A DNA stretch of 64,000 nucleotides, taken from contig NZ_CP059067.1 in the NCBI RefSeq assembly GCF_017795745.1, positions 3,348,001-3,412,000 on the forward strand. Direction: 5' to 3'. Within the stretch, counting starts at the first letter, position 1; every line of letters begins with the position of its first letter. The position numbers were made by a program, and so were the translations under genes. Origin of the DNA: Rhizobacter sp. AJA081-3. Lineage in GTDB: Bacteria > Pseudomonadota > Gammaproteobacteria > Burkholderiales > Burkholderiaceae_C. A model generated the notes under the pieces. The model saw nothing but the letters and a program-made list of their open reading frames with translations. It was not told where the DNA came from and made no database searches. Shown here in pieces: positions 44,315-53,025 of the stretch.

Positions 44315-47191
44315 TCACCAGCGTGTCGCGGCGGCCCGATCGTCTTTGAAGGGGAGGCAAGCCAGGCGCGATGCGGCAGCCCGCAGCCCGGGCGATCGTT
44401 CCGGGCGGCCCAGGGCGCGCATCGCCCGTGCGTGTTCCACCTGCGTTCGGTCGGCCATCCGGCCCTGCGGATTCAGCCGCTGCCAGGCATCGCGTGCTTG
44501 GCGCAACGGCGGTTCGGCCGCTTCGGCTCGGTGATCTGCAAGCAGGGCCTGCCCAAGCAGCCAGCGCGCTTCGGCCAGCAGGGGCGAATCGGCGTGCTGA
44601 TTCGCCTGAAGTGTGGCCAGCAACGGCTCCACGGTGGCGATGGCGTCTCGCGCATGGCCTGCGGCCAGCTGCGCCAGGGCCACGGCCAGCGCCGAGCTAG
44701 CCGCGACTGGCGGTGCCGCTGCGCGCAGCTTGACAGACGCCTCGCGCGCCAGCGCCAGCGCCTCCTCGGCGCGATCGCTCGCGGCCAGCACGGCCGCCAG
44801 TTGGTTGTCGAATCGGGCGACCACCAATGCCTGCTTCGGATCGAGCCCGGCGCGCCGCGCCCGCAGTTCGCGCTCCGCCTCGGCGAGCCGGCCCAGACCC
44901 GCCAAGGCCATCGACTGCGTGAGGTACGCGTTGCGCGCCAGCGGGCTGTTCGCGCCGGCGGCCTGCTCGTAAGCCTGCAAGGATCGCTGCACGGCCGCCA
45001 AGGCCTCGTCGTGGCGGCCCAGCGCATTCAGGGCATCGCCCATGACCTGTTCCGACACCGCACGATGCAGCGCCGAGTTCTTCGAATCGCCCGACCCCGT
45101 CGCCTTCAGGCCCGTCCGCAGGCTGTCGAGCGCTGCGTCGGGCTGACCGTGGTCGCGCTGCGCCCGGCCGAGGAAGCCGAAGGCCGCGGCAACATCGCGG
45201 TGCTGCGCGCCGAGCAGCGCCTTCATCCGCGCGGCGCTGTCGCCCAGGGTCGCAACGGCTTCGGCATAGCGGCCTTCCGCGAGATAGGCATTGCCCACCG
45301 CCAGGTGGTTGGCGATCAGCGGTTGCACCTCGCGCGTGCCGAAGATCTGCTTCGCCAGCGCCTCCGCCTTCAGCGCCGCGTCGAGCTCGCCGGGGCGGCG
45401 CGCGGAGCTCAGCGCGTTGGCCAGCCAGGCCCAGGCGTACAGGCGCGTCGTCGGATCGATCCTTGCCGCCTCACGGTCGGCGATCGCCGTCGCCTCGCGG
45501 GCCATCGACACGGCCTCGTCGTTCGAGCCGGAGAGGATCAGGCTGCGGCTGAGCCACTGCATCGATTCGACGATGAGCGTGGAGTCGTCGAGCCGGCGCG
45601 CCTGCGCCAGGGTTTCGCGCAGATGCACGATGGCGTCGGCGCTGCGGGCCTGCGTGGCCAGCCCTTCGCCGAGAACGCGCCGGGCCTGGACGGTCAGGCG
45701 ATCGCTCTGACCGAGTCGTTGTGTCGCCAGCTGCACGACCCCCTCGAGCAGACCGACAGCCTCGCTCTCCTGCCCGAATCCGATGAGGCCGGAGGCGATC
45801 GACGTCTGCAGCTCGACCTGGGCGGCCACGTCGTCGCGGAAGTCGCTGTCCACCTTGGCGCGCGCCTGCCGCAGCAGGTCCAGTGCCGTGGTGGCCGCGC
45901 CACTGCCGGCACCGGTGTCGGCCGACTGGAAGATCGAGAGCACGAATCGCTTGGCCCGGTCGGCACGGGCGGCCTCGACACGCGCCTCGCGCGCTTGCCA
46001 GGCCGTGGCAGCGAGTCCCGCCGCGAGCGTGATCGACAGCGCCGAAGCGACGCCATAGGCCACACGATGCCGGACGAGCGCCTTGCGCAGCCGGTAGCCC
46101 AGGCTCGCCGGGCGCGCCTGGATGGGCATCGATTGCAGGTTCCGCTCGATGTCCTGCGCCATCGACTCCGCCGAGCTGTAGCGATCGGCGGGCAACGCGG
46201 CCAGCGCCTTCATCACGATGGTGTCGATGTCGCCGCGCAGCGCGCGGGCCGTGGCCGGGTCCACCGCCATCGCGCTGGGCGCCATCGACTTCCAGCGCCG
46301 CGGGCATGGCGCGCTTGATGGTGTATGGCCGCGCAGCGGCCGGTGGCGCTCGTGAAGCAGCACGCCGAGCGAGTAGACGTCGCTGGCGGTGCCCAGCGTC
46401 TGGCCGGCGACCTGCTCGGGCGAGGCGTACTGCGGCGTCATCGCGCGGCCGCCGAGCTGGGTGAGCTCGGTGTCCTGCGTGGCGCCGTCGTCGTCCAGCA
46501 GCTTGGCCACGCCGAAATCGAGCAGCTTGACCTGCCCGCGCTCGTCGACCAGCACGTTGGCCGGCTTGATGTCACGGTGGATGACGAGTTGAGCGTGCGC
46601 ATGCTGTACCGCCTGCAGCACCTGCAGGAACAGGCGCAGCCGCGCCGCCGTGGGCAGCGCTTGTTTCGCCGCATGCGCGGTGATCGGCTCGCCCTGCACG
46701 TACTCGAGCGCGAGCCAGGGCTGCGCGCCGTCCAGGCCGGCATCGAGCACCGAGGCGATGTGCGGGTGCGTCAGCGCCGAAAGGATCTCGCGTTCGCGCG
46801 CGAAGCGCTCGCCGATGACGCGGGCGCGCGCGCCCAGCCAGGGCAGCTTGAGCGCCACCTCGCGCCGGTGCGCGCCGTCGGCGCGTTCGGCCAGCCACAC
46901 GCTGGCCATGCCGCCCTGGCCGAGCTCGCGAAGCAACGCGTAGGGCCCGATGTGCTGGCCCATCGCGAGGCCGGCTGAGGCCGGCGCGGCCGCCAGCACC
47001 GGCAGCGCCTGCAGGAAGGTTCCGGTCTCGATCGCGCGCCGCTCGTCGAGCAACTGGCGCAGCGCCGGAGCCAGCGCGCCCAGCGACGCCTCGCGCGCGG
47101 CCAGCCAGGCCTCGCGCTCGGCCGGCGGAAGCTCGAGCGCTTCGTCGAGCAGGCGCAGCAGCGCAGACCAGTCGTTGCGGGCCAGGTTCAT
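44315..47191 (-). CDS. Ser/Thr protein kinase with transmembrane helix and TPR-like C-terminal region
   Basis: The 958-residue protein has a kinase domain at about 75-370: glycine loop GQGGMASVW, catalytic-loop HRDIKPANVLVD, DFGVAK and SPEQ. A membrane helix near residue 405 (VASALSITLAAGLAATAW) and a long repeat-rich C-terminal region follow. That region resembles TPRs (GNAYLAEGRYAEAVATL, ALNALGRHDEALAAVQRSL). The kinase stretch after DVYSLGVLLHE reads RHRPLRGHTPSSAPCPRRWK, unlike homologues. A second frame reads ARPYTIKRAMPAALEV, so two compensating indels lie in 46268-46355. This may impair the lobe. It follows the ECF sigma gene by 69 bases. Confidence 0.88.
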   Translation of the reverse strand: MNLARNDWSALLRLLDEALELPPAEREAWLAAREASLGALAPALRQLLDERRAIETGTFLQALPVLAAAPASAGLAMGQHIGPYALLRELGQGGMASVWLAERADGAHRREVALKLPWLGARARVIGERFAREREILSALTHPHIASVLDAGLDGAQPWLALEYVQGEPITAHAAKQALPTAARLRLFLQVLQAVQHAHAQLVIHRDIKPANVLVDERGQVKLLDFGVAKLLDDDGATQDTELTQLGGRAMTPQYASPEQVAGQTLGTASDVYSLGVLLHERHRPLRGHTPSSAPCPRRWKSMAPSAMAVDPATARALRGDIDTIVMKALAALPADRYSSAESMAQDIERNLQSMPIQARPASLGYRLRKALVRHRVAYGVASALSITLAAGLAATAWQAREARVEAARADRAKRFVLSIFQSADTGAGSGAATTALDLLRQARAKVDSDFRDDVAAQVELQTSIASGLIGFGQESEAVGLLEGVVQLATQRLGQSDRLTVQARRVLGEGLATQARSADAIVHLRETLAQARRLDDSTLIVESMQWLSRSLILSGSNDEAVSMAREATAIADREAARIDPTTRLYAWAWLANALSSARRPGELDAALKAEALAKQIFGTREVQPLIANHLAVGNAYLAEGRYAEAVATLGDSAARMKALLGAQHRDVAAAFGFLGRAQRDHGQPDAALDSLRTGLKATGSGDSKNSALHRAVSEQVMGDALNALGRHDEALAAVQRSLQAYEQAAGANSPLARNAYLTQSMALAGLGRLAEAERELRARRAGLDPKQALVVARFDNQLAAVLAASDRAEEALALAREASVKLRAAAPPVAASSALAVALAQLAAGHARDAIATVEPLLATLQANQHADSPLLAEARWLLGQALLADHRAEAAEPPLRQARDAWQRLNPQGRMADRTQVEHARAMRALGRPERSPGLRAAASRLACLPFKDDRAAATRW

Positions 47192-47218
47192 GGGGATGTG
47201 GTGCGGTGTCCTGCAGGC

Positions 47219-47247
47219 ATACGCATCGGCGCGCGGCCATCCGCCAT
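47219..47247 (-). promoter_or_regulatory. Shared promoter-like element, copy K (before the kinase gene)
   Basis: Minus-strand ATGGCGGATGG (47247-47237), eleven bases, then TGCGTAT (47225-47219), identical blocks and spacing to the copy at 44210-44238. It lies between the ECF sigma stop and the kinase ATG, 27 bases before the start. Confidence 0.5.
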
Positions 47248-47260
47248 GGCCGCGGCGCGA

Positions 47261-47821
47261 TCAGCCACGCTTGAGGCTCGCGTACAGGAAGCTGCGCGCC
47301 TTCTCCCAGTCGCGCTCCACGGTGCGCTTGGCCACGCCGAGCGCCTGCGCAATCTCGTCCATCTCCAGGCCCACGAAGTAGCGCATCTCGACCACGCGCA
47401 CCAGGCGCTCGTCGATCGCGGCCAGCTCCTGCAGCGCCTCGTGCACCTGCAGCACCTCGTCGCTGGAGGCCGGCTGCGCATCGGCGGCCTGCGTGTCGAA
47501 GGTGACCATCAACTGGTCGCCTCCTCGCCGCTCGGCACGGCTCTCGCGCACCAGGTCGACGACTACCGAGCGCATCACCCGCGCCGCGTAGGCGAGAAAG
47601 TGCGAGCGGTCTTCCAAGCGCAGCTGCTGCAGCTTCACCAGCCGCAGGTAGGACTCGTGCACCAGCGAAGTGGTGTCGAGCAGCGTCGGCCCCTGGCCGC
47701 CGCGCAGCTTGGCGTGCGCGATCTGGCGCAGCTCGGCGTAGAGCAGTTCGTAGAGCCGGTCCACCGCGCCCTCGGCGCCCTGATTGGCCGAGCGGATCAG
47801 CGCGGTGACGTCGCCGCTCAC
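47261..47821 (-). CDS. ECF sigma factor (TIGR02999-like), linked to a Ser/Thr kinase
   Basis: The 186-residue protein has sigma region 2 (RLYELLYAELRQIAHAKLRGG, LVHESYLRLVK, FLAYAARVMRSVVVDLVRE) and region 4 (VEMRYFVGLEMDEIAQALGVAKRTVERDWEKARSFLY). It fits the ECF group encoded next to membrane Ser/Thr kinases. No anti-sigma gene is present, so phosphorylation by the kinase is the likely control, as shown for other kinase-linked ECFs. The GTG start overlaps the stop of the acetyltransferase (GTGA). Its likely targets are the kinase gene and the lipoprotein operon. Confidence 0.88.
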   Translation of the reverse strand: MSGDVTALIRSANQGAEGAVDRLYELLYAELRQIAHAKLRGGQGPTLLDTTSLVHESYLRLVKLQQLRLEDRSHFLAYAARVMRSVVVDLVRESRAERRGGDQLMVTFDTQAADAQPASSDEVLQVHEALQELAAIDERLVRVVEMRYFVGLEMDEIAQALGVAKRTVERDWEKARSFLYASLKRG

Positions 47822-48315
47822 GCGCTTCCCTCGCCGAGACGGCGCAGCGAGTCACCGGTGACGCGGCAGATGCGCCAGTCGGGCATCACCGTGGCGCCCA
47901 TCTTCTCGTAGAAGCGGATCGCGTTCTCGTTCCAGTCGAGCACGCTCCACTCGAAGCGGCCGTAGCCGCGCGCCACCGCGATGGCGCCCAGCCGCGCCAG
48001 CAGCGCCTGGCCGATGCCGCTGCCGCGCTGCGCGGGCTGCACGTACAGGTCTTCGAGGTACAGCCCTGGGCGCGACAGGAAGGTGGAGAAGTTGGTGAAG
48101 AACAGCGCGAAGGCGACCACGTTGCGGTCCACCTCGGCGACCAGCGCCTCGACCACGGGCTTGTCGCCGAACAGGTGCGGGCGCAGCGTCTGCGGCGTCA
48201 CCTGCAGCAGGTGGGTCAGCTGTTCGAACTCGGCCAGCTCGCGGATCAGGCCGACGATGGCATCGACATCGCGCAGCTCGGCGGCGCGCAGGGTGAAAGG
48301 GGGTGAAGCGCTCAT
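47818..48315 (-). CDS. GNAT acetyltransferase (diamine N-acetyltransferase-like)
   Basis: The 165-residue protein has the GNAT acetyl-CoA loop: YLEDLYVQPAQRGSGIGQALL, followed by WNENAIRFYEKMGA. RELAEFEQLTH near the N-terminus is typical of spermidine/spermine N1-acetyltransferase-type enzymes. It acetylates an amine in the cytoplasm, but the actual substrate is not determined. MSASPPFTL is the chosen start. The stop overlaps the GTG start of the ECF sigma gene, so the two are probably transcribed together. Confidence 0.88.
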   Translation of the reverse strand: MSASPPFTLRAAELRDVDAIVGLIRELAEFEQLTHLLQVTPQTLRPHLFGDKPVVEALVAEVDRNVVAFALFFTNFSTFLSRPGLYLEDLYVQPAQRGSGIGQALLARLGAIAVARGYGRFEWSVLDWNENAIRFYEKMGATVMPDWRICRVTGDSLRRLGEGSA

Positions 48316-48396
48316 GCGCGCCATTGTCCATGGAGTCGGACAGCACTGTCCCGCCATCGACAGCGAGCGGCGTCGAATGCCACTAGAGTCCGTTGC

Positions 48397-49317
48397 ATGA
48401 GCTCCCCCGTCTACGTCGCGAGCCGCCCGGCACGCAGCCTGTTCGTCACCGTGCGCGGCCTGCGCTACCACCTGCTCGCCTGGGGCGACCCGGCGCTCGC
48501 CACGCCCGAGCGACCGCCGCTGGTGCTGTTGCACGGCTGGATGGACGTGGCGGCCTCGTTCCAGTTCATGGTCGACGCACTGGCCGACGATCGCTACGTG
48601 ATCGCCGCCGACTGGCGCGGCTTCGGCCTGAGCGACAGCGGCGGCGGCGACAGTTACTGGTTCCCCGACTACCTCGGCGACCTGGACGCGCTGCTCGAAC
48701 ACCCGGAGCTCGGCCTGGCCGGCCAGCCGGTCGACCTGCTCGGCCACAGCATGGGCGGCAACGTGGTGATGATCTATGCCGGCGTGCGGCCCGAGCGCAT
48801 CCGTCGGCTGATCAACCTCGAGGGTTTCGGCATGCCGCAGACCGTGCCGGCGCAGGCGCCCAAGCGCTACCGGCAGTGGCTCGACGAACTGCGCGAGCCG
48901 GCCGAACTGCGCCGCTATGCCAGCGTGGCCGAGGTGGCCGCGCGGCTGCGCAAGACCAACCCGCTGCTGCCCGAGGACAAGGCAGCCTGGCTGGCGCCGC
49001 ACTGGTCACGCCAGGGTGCCGACGGGCAGTGGGAGATCCTCGGCGACCCGGCGCACAAGCGCACCAATCCGATGCTTTATCGGGTGGACGAGGTGCTGGC
49101 CTGCTGGAAGCAGGTCCGTGCGCCGCTGCTGTGGGTGGACGGCGACCGCACCGACATCGAGAAGTGGTGGGGCCACCGCTACCCGCGCAGCGAGTTCGAC
49201 GAGCGGCTGGCGGCGGTGGCGCAGGTCGAGCGGCACCGGCTCTCGCCGGCCGGGCACATGCTGCACCACGACCAGCCCGAGGCGCTGGCTCGACGGATCG
49301 AATCCTTCCTGGCCTGA
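48397..49317 (+). CDS. Alpha/beta-fold hydrolase
   Basis: The 306-residue protein has the alpha/beta hydrolase core: VLLHGWMDVAASFQFM, a nucleophile elbow GHSMGGNV, the acid in LLWVDGDRTDIEKWW, and a C-terminal SPAGHMLHHDQPEALA with the catalytic His. This triad is complete. It probably acts as an esterase, lactonase or epoxide-type hydrolase. Substrate unknown. It starts 81 bases from the divergent acetyltransferase; a GGACAG-CA-CTGTCC dyad (48338-48351) lies between them. Confidence 0.9.
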   Translation: MSSPVYVASRPARSLFVTVRGLRYHLLAWGDPALATPERPPLVLLHGWMDVAASFQFMVDALADDRYVIAADWRGFGLSDSGGGDSYWFPDYLGDLDALLEHPELGLAGQPVDLLGHSMGGNVVMIYAGVRPERIRRLINLEGFGMPQTVPAQAPKRYRQWLDELREPAELRRYASVAEVAARLRKTNPLLPEDKAAWLAPHWSRQGADGQWEILGDPAHKRTNPMLYRVDEVLACWKQVRAPLLWVDGDRTDIEKWWGHRYPRSEFDERLAAVAQVERHRLSPAGHMLHHDQPEALARRIESFLA

Positions 49318-49397
49318 GCGCGCCTGCAGCAACCCGCCGGGCGTGCGAAGATGGGCGAAGCGGCCACGCATCACGGCCCGCCAGCGGAGTGCTCGCG

Positions 49398-49778
49398 ATG
49401 AGTGCAGGCAAGACGATCCGTCGCATCGGTTTCCGGAAGTGGTACGAACGGGAGCTGCTGCAAAGCCACGCCAACCTCGTGCTGCTGCTGCTGGCCACCC
49501 TGGGCCTGCTCGGCTGTGCCGAGGCGTACAGCGCGCGGGCGGCCCTGGGCGATCAGCTGCAGGTGCTCGCCGCAGCCGCCGCCAGCGCCGCCATCGGCCT
49601 GCTGGCGCTGCGGCGCTACCTCTACCTGCTCAACCACGCCGAGTTCGTTGCCAACCAGGCCACCTGCGCGCACTGCGACACCTATGCGCGCCTGGAGTTG
49701 ATCGACGAGAACGTCGCCGCCAACCGCCTGCAGGTGCGCTGCCGCAAATGCGGCCACCAGTGGCCGATCGACCTCTGA
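49398..49778 (+). CDS. Membrane protein with C-terminal zinc ribbon
   Basis: The 126-residue protein has two hydrophobic helices (about 25-45 and 55-75) followed by a soluble tail with two CxxC motifs, CAHCDTYARLELI and CRKCGHQWPI. These resemble a zinc ribbon. Function is unknown; a sensing or nucleic-acid role would be a guess. The start is ATG 49398. It is 80 bases downstream of the hydrolase gene and could share its transcript. Confidence 0.72.
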   Translation: MSAGKTIRRIGFRKWYERELLQSHANLVLLLLATLGLLGCAEAYSARAALGDQLQVLAAAAASAAIGLLALRRYLYLLNHAEFVANQATCAHCDTYARLELIDENVAANRLQVRCRKCGHQWPIDL

Positions 49779-49907
49779 GGGCCGTCCGCGCCTGGCCGAC
49801 GCCATCCCAAGGCGCAGCGAGATGTGCCACACGACACGCAGATGACGGGGGATGACGCGTTTCTGCGTCAGCCCGGGGTCAGTTTTCTGTAACATGCGCC
49901 CTGTCCT

Positions 49908-50411
49908 ATGGCGACCATCTACTCCAAGACCGCAGACGGCCAGAACGAGATCGAGACCCGAGCTCGCAGGCTGACTCCCCGCGCGCGCTCGACGCTGATC
50001 CTCGTCGACGGCAAGCGCAGCGCCGCTGAACTCGGCAAGCTCGTGCAGCAGGCCGACGAAACGCTGCAGGCCTTGCTGGAAGCGGGGCTCATCGAGGTCG
50101 TGGTCACCAAATCCGCGCCGGTCAAGGACACGATCCCGGCCCCGTTGGCGGGCGGCGCCCCGGCGGCGCCGGCGCCCGCATCGGGCATGGCGCTCGTCGA
50201 ATTCGAGGCCACGCGCCGCGACGCGGTGCGCGCCATCAACGACCTGCTCGGCCCGGAGGCCGAGACCCTGGCCTTGCGGATGGAGCGCGCGACCGACGCC
50301 GACCAATTGCGGATCGCTCTGGAGCGGGCCGTGGCCTACATCGCCAATGCACGTGGCGGCGGCCCGGCAGCCCAGTTCGCAGGCAAGTTCCTGAGCAACC
50401 TGCAGGGCTGA
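49908..50411 (+). CDS. Conserved hypothetical protein with winged-helix-like N-terminus
   Basis: The 167-residue protein has an N-terminal segment (GQNEIETRARRLTPRARSTLILVDGKRSAAELG, LQALLEAGLIEVV) that looks like a small winged helix. An Ala/Pro linker follows, and then a helical C-terminal domain (RRDAVRAINDLLGPEAETLALRMERA). It resembles conserved betaproteobacterial proteins of unknown function. It is preceded by a 129-base non-coding gap. It is convergent with the exonuclease gene. Confidence 0.7.
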   Translation: MATIYSKTADGQNEIETRARRLTPRARSTLILVDGKRSAAELGKLVQQADETLQALLEAGLIEVVVTKSAPVKDTIPAPLAGGAPAAPAPASGMALVEFEATRRDAVRAINDLLGPEAETLALRMERATDADQLRIALERAVAYIANARGGGPAAQFAGKFLSNLQG

Positions 50412-50416
50412 GCGGT

Positions 50417-51055
50417 TCAGCGCGGCAGCCAGCGCCGCTGCGCTGCCAGGCGCGACAAGGCGTGCCAGTCGTCCCCCTCGCGCTGGTCGAGCACTTTCGG
50501 CCACAGCTTGAGCAGCAGTTCGGCAGTGGCCAGCGTGTCGGCGGCCGCCTGGTGACGCACCGCGCATTGCACGCCGAGCGCCGCCATCCAGTCGTCCAGG
50601 GATCGGCCCGACACGTCGGGCCGCACCACCTGCGCAACATCGGCCAGGTCGATCCACGGGTTGGCCAGGCGTCGGCCCAGCGCAGCGCGCATCGCACGCT
50701 GGATCAGCGCCTCGTCGAAGGCGACGTGAAAGCCGATCAGCGGCGAGGCACCCACCCAGCGCTCGAACTCGGCCAGCGCCTGCGCGGCTTCCACGCCCTG
50801 GCCCTGCGCGCCCACGCCGATGCCGTGCAGCAGGATGTTGGCCTTGTCCACCGGTGCGGCCTCGTGGCGCAGCACCACCTCGAAGCTGTCTCCGAGCGTG
50901 ATGCGTGGCGCGCCAGCTTCTCGGCGCAAGGCGATGGCGGCAATGGCGAGCAGGCGGTCGCGCGAGGCATCCAGCCCGCTGGATTCGACATCGAGCACCA
51001 CCCAGCGCCCTTCATCGGCCGGCGCCGCGCCACGCCTCGAGAACCAGCCCATCAT
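50417..51055 (-). CDS. DnaQ-like DEDDh 3'-5' exonuclease
   Basis: The 212-residue protein has the DEDDh motifs: ExoI WVVLDVESSGLDASRDRLLAIAAI with D and E, ExoII IGFHVAFDEALI with D, and ExoIII HQAAADTLATAELLL with H and D. It resembles the stand-alone PolC/DnaQ-type exonucleases often encoded next to cNMP/CBS/DUF294 proteins and sodium:solute symporters. Its start overlaps the stop of the upstream DUF294 gene. The actual nucleic-acid substrate is unknown. Confidence 0.9.
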   Translation of the reverse strand: MMGWFSRRGAAPADEGRWVVLDVESSGLDASRDRLLAIAAIALRREAGAPRITLGDSFEVVLRHEAAPVDKANILLHGIGVGAQGQGVEAAQALAEFERWVGASPLIGFHVAFDEALIQRAMRAALGRRLANPWIDLADVAQVVRPDVSGRSLDDWMAALGVQCAVRHQAAADTLATAELLLKLWPKVLDQREGDDWHALSRLAAQRRWLPR

Positions 51056-52959
51056 CGCTGGTAGTCCAGTTCCATGCGCTGCTGCAGGCGCCGCGCGATG
51101 CGCAGGCTTTCCTTGAGCATGCGGCGGTCGATGTCGTTCAGCGCGCCCACGTCGACCAGGTTGGCGTTGCCGTCGGATGCGTTCACGGCCTCGCGGCTGT
51201 CGGCATCGAGCTGCACCTGCAACCGCAGCAACTGCAGGAACTCGAAGGCGCCGACCCAGGACTCGCTCTCCTGCGGCTCGAGGGCGAGCGCCCGGCCCAC
51301 CGCCTCGAGCCGCGCCCGCGTGCCGGTGACGGCCGCGCCATGCGCCAGCCCGTACAGGCGCGCCACGTCGACGAAGATCGCCGTGCCCTGCAGCTTCAGG
51401 TCGATCACCTCGCGGCCGCCCAGCGCCTTCACGTCGATCGCGCCGCGCCAATTCAGCGGCGCGCGGTGCGTGAGCGCATTGTCGGCCAGCTGCTTCATGA
51501 AGCGCGGCAGCTGCGGCGCGCGCTGCGTGAGCAGATCGCGCAGCGGCGCGGCGAGTTCCTCGCGGCCGGCGACGGCGCGCAGGTCGAAGAAGATGCTGGC
51601 CTTGAGCAGGTCTTCGGGCGCGCCGTGCTCCATCCAGTGCCCGAAACGCTGCAGCCATTCGGCCGGCGTCAGGCAGCACTCGGGGTTGCTCGCCATCACG
51701 TTGCCCTTGCACAGCGGGTAGCCGCACTGGTCGAGCCCTTCGTTGACCTCGCGCGCGAACTCCAGCCACGCCGGCCGGTCGCGATCGGGGTGGTCGCTGT
51801 CGAACACCAGGCCGTTGTCCTGGTCGGTCGAGATGGTCTGCTCGCCGCGCCCTTCGGAGCCGAAGGCCAGCCAGCAGGCGCGCGCCAGGTCGAGGCCACG
51901 CTGCTGCGCGACGAGCGTCACCAGCCGCTCGGCGAGCAGGTCGTTGAGGTGGCTGATCAGCTCGGTGAGCTGGCGCGCGCGCACGCCCTGGCCGAGCAGG
52001 CTGCGCGCGAAGCGCCGGATGTCGGCGGCCGACTGGCGCAGCGTGGCCACGTCAGGCGCCGCGCGGATGGCCGTGCTCACCTGCTTGAGCGACAGGCGCT
52101 GCAGCGCGAACAGGTCGCGCTCGGAGACGATATTGACGACCCGGCCGCCCTCGAGGATGGGCACGTGGCGAATGCCATGGCGCGACATCAGCAGCGCCGC
52201 GTCCTGCGCGGTGTCGGCCACGGTGAGCGTGCGCAGCGGCGCCGTCATCACTGCCTCGATCGGCGTGGCCAGCGGCAGCTGCGGCAGCGTCACGCGGCCC
52301 AGGATGTCGTGCCGCGTCAGGATGCCCAGCGGCGCGCCGGCGGCGTCGGCCACCAGCACCGAGCCGATGCGCCGCTCGTGCATGGTGGCCAGCGCCTGCG
52401 CCAGCGGTGTCTCGGGTGCCACGCACACCGGCGGCTTGCGCGGCAGCGAGCCCAGCGGCCCCTCGAGCGACTGTTCGGCCAGCGTCTGCGAAGCGTAGGC
52501 CGCCTGCAGCGTGCGGCGCGAGAGCTCGAGGAACTGCATGACGCGACGGTTCAGGAAGTCGGCGAAGGGCGCGCTCTGCGCGGCCAGCGCGTGCATGGCG
52601 GCGACCGGCAGCATCAGGCAGAAGGTGTCTTCCTGCGCCTGGTAGGTGGCCGTGACGGCGCGCGCGCCCATCACCGCGCCGACCGGGAACAGGTCCCCCG
52701 CCTCGTACTGGAAGCCGCCGGCCTGATCGGCCAGGCCGCGCCGCCCCGTCACGCTGCCCTGGCGGATGTAGAGCAGGTGCTCGACGACGCCGGAATCGGG
52801 GGCGAGCACCGTCTCGTCAGGCGCGAAGTAGGCCTGCTGCGCTTGCGCGATGAAGCGGTCGACCTGCTCCGGCTGCATCTGCGCGAACGGCGCGTGGCGC
52901 ATCAGTTCGCCGCGCAGGTTGGCCAGCAGGCTGGAAGACGGCGTGGTGGCGTTGCTCAT
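51052..52959 (-). CDS. cNMP-binding/CBS/DUF294 nucleotidyltransferase-like signalling protein
   Basis: The 635-residue protein has an N-terminal cyclic-nucleotide-binding-like domain (HAPFAQMQPEQVDRFIAQAQ, VLAPDSGVVEHLLYIRQGSVTGRRG). A pair of CBS domains follows (LGILTRHDILGRV, HVPILEGGRVVNIVSERDLF), and then a nucleotidyltransferase-like DUF294 domain (WLAFGSEGRGEQTISTDQDNGLVF) with a C-terminal helical domain. It may sense adenosine nucleotides and transfer a nucleotide. MSNATTPSS is the preferred start. It is co-translated with the exonuclease. In related genomes this module lies next to the symporter found here at 58387. Confidence 0.9.
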   Translation of the reverse strand: MSNATTPSSSLLANLRGELMRHAPFAQMQPEQVDRFIAQAQQAYFAPDETVLAPDSGVVEHLLYIRQGSVTGRRGLADQAGGFQYEAGDLFPVGAVMGARAVTATYQAQEDTFCLMLPVAAMHALAAQSAPFADFLNRRVMQFLELSRRTLQAAYASQTLAEQSLEGPLGSLPRKPPVCVAPETPLAQALATMHERRIGSVLVADAAGAPLGILTRHDILGRVTLPQLPLATPIEAVMTAPLRTLTVADTAQDAALLMSRHGIRHVPILEGGRVVNIVSERDLFALQRLSLKQVSTAIRAAPDVATLRQSAADIRRFARSLLGQGVRARQLTELISHLNDLLAERLVTLVAQQRGLDLARACWLAFGSEGRGEQTISTDQDNGLVFDSDHPDRDRPAWLEFAREVNEGLDQCGYPLCKGNVMASNPECCLTPAEWLQRFGHWMEHGAPEDLLKASIFFDLRAVAGREELAAPLRDLLTQRAPQLPRFMKQLADNALTHRAPLNWRGAIDVKALGGREVIDLKLQGTAIFVDVARLYGLAHGAAVTGTRARLEAVGRALALEPQESESWVGAFEFLQLLRLQVQLDADSREAVNASDGNANLVDVGALNDIDRRMLKESLRIARRLQQRMELDYQR

Positions 52960-53025
52960 CGAGGGCGTTCGATCGTGAATGCCCACGATGGTAAGGCTCG
53001 TCCGCCTGACCGGCGACGCGCTGGA

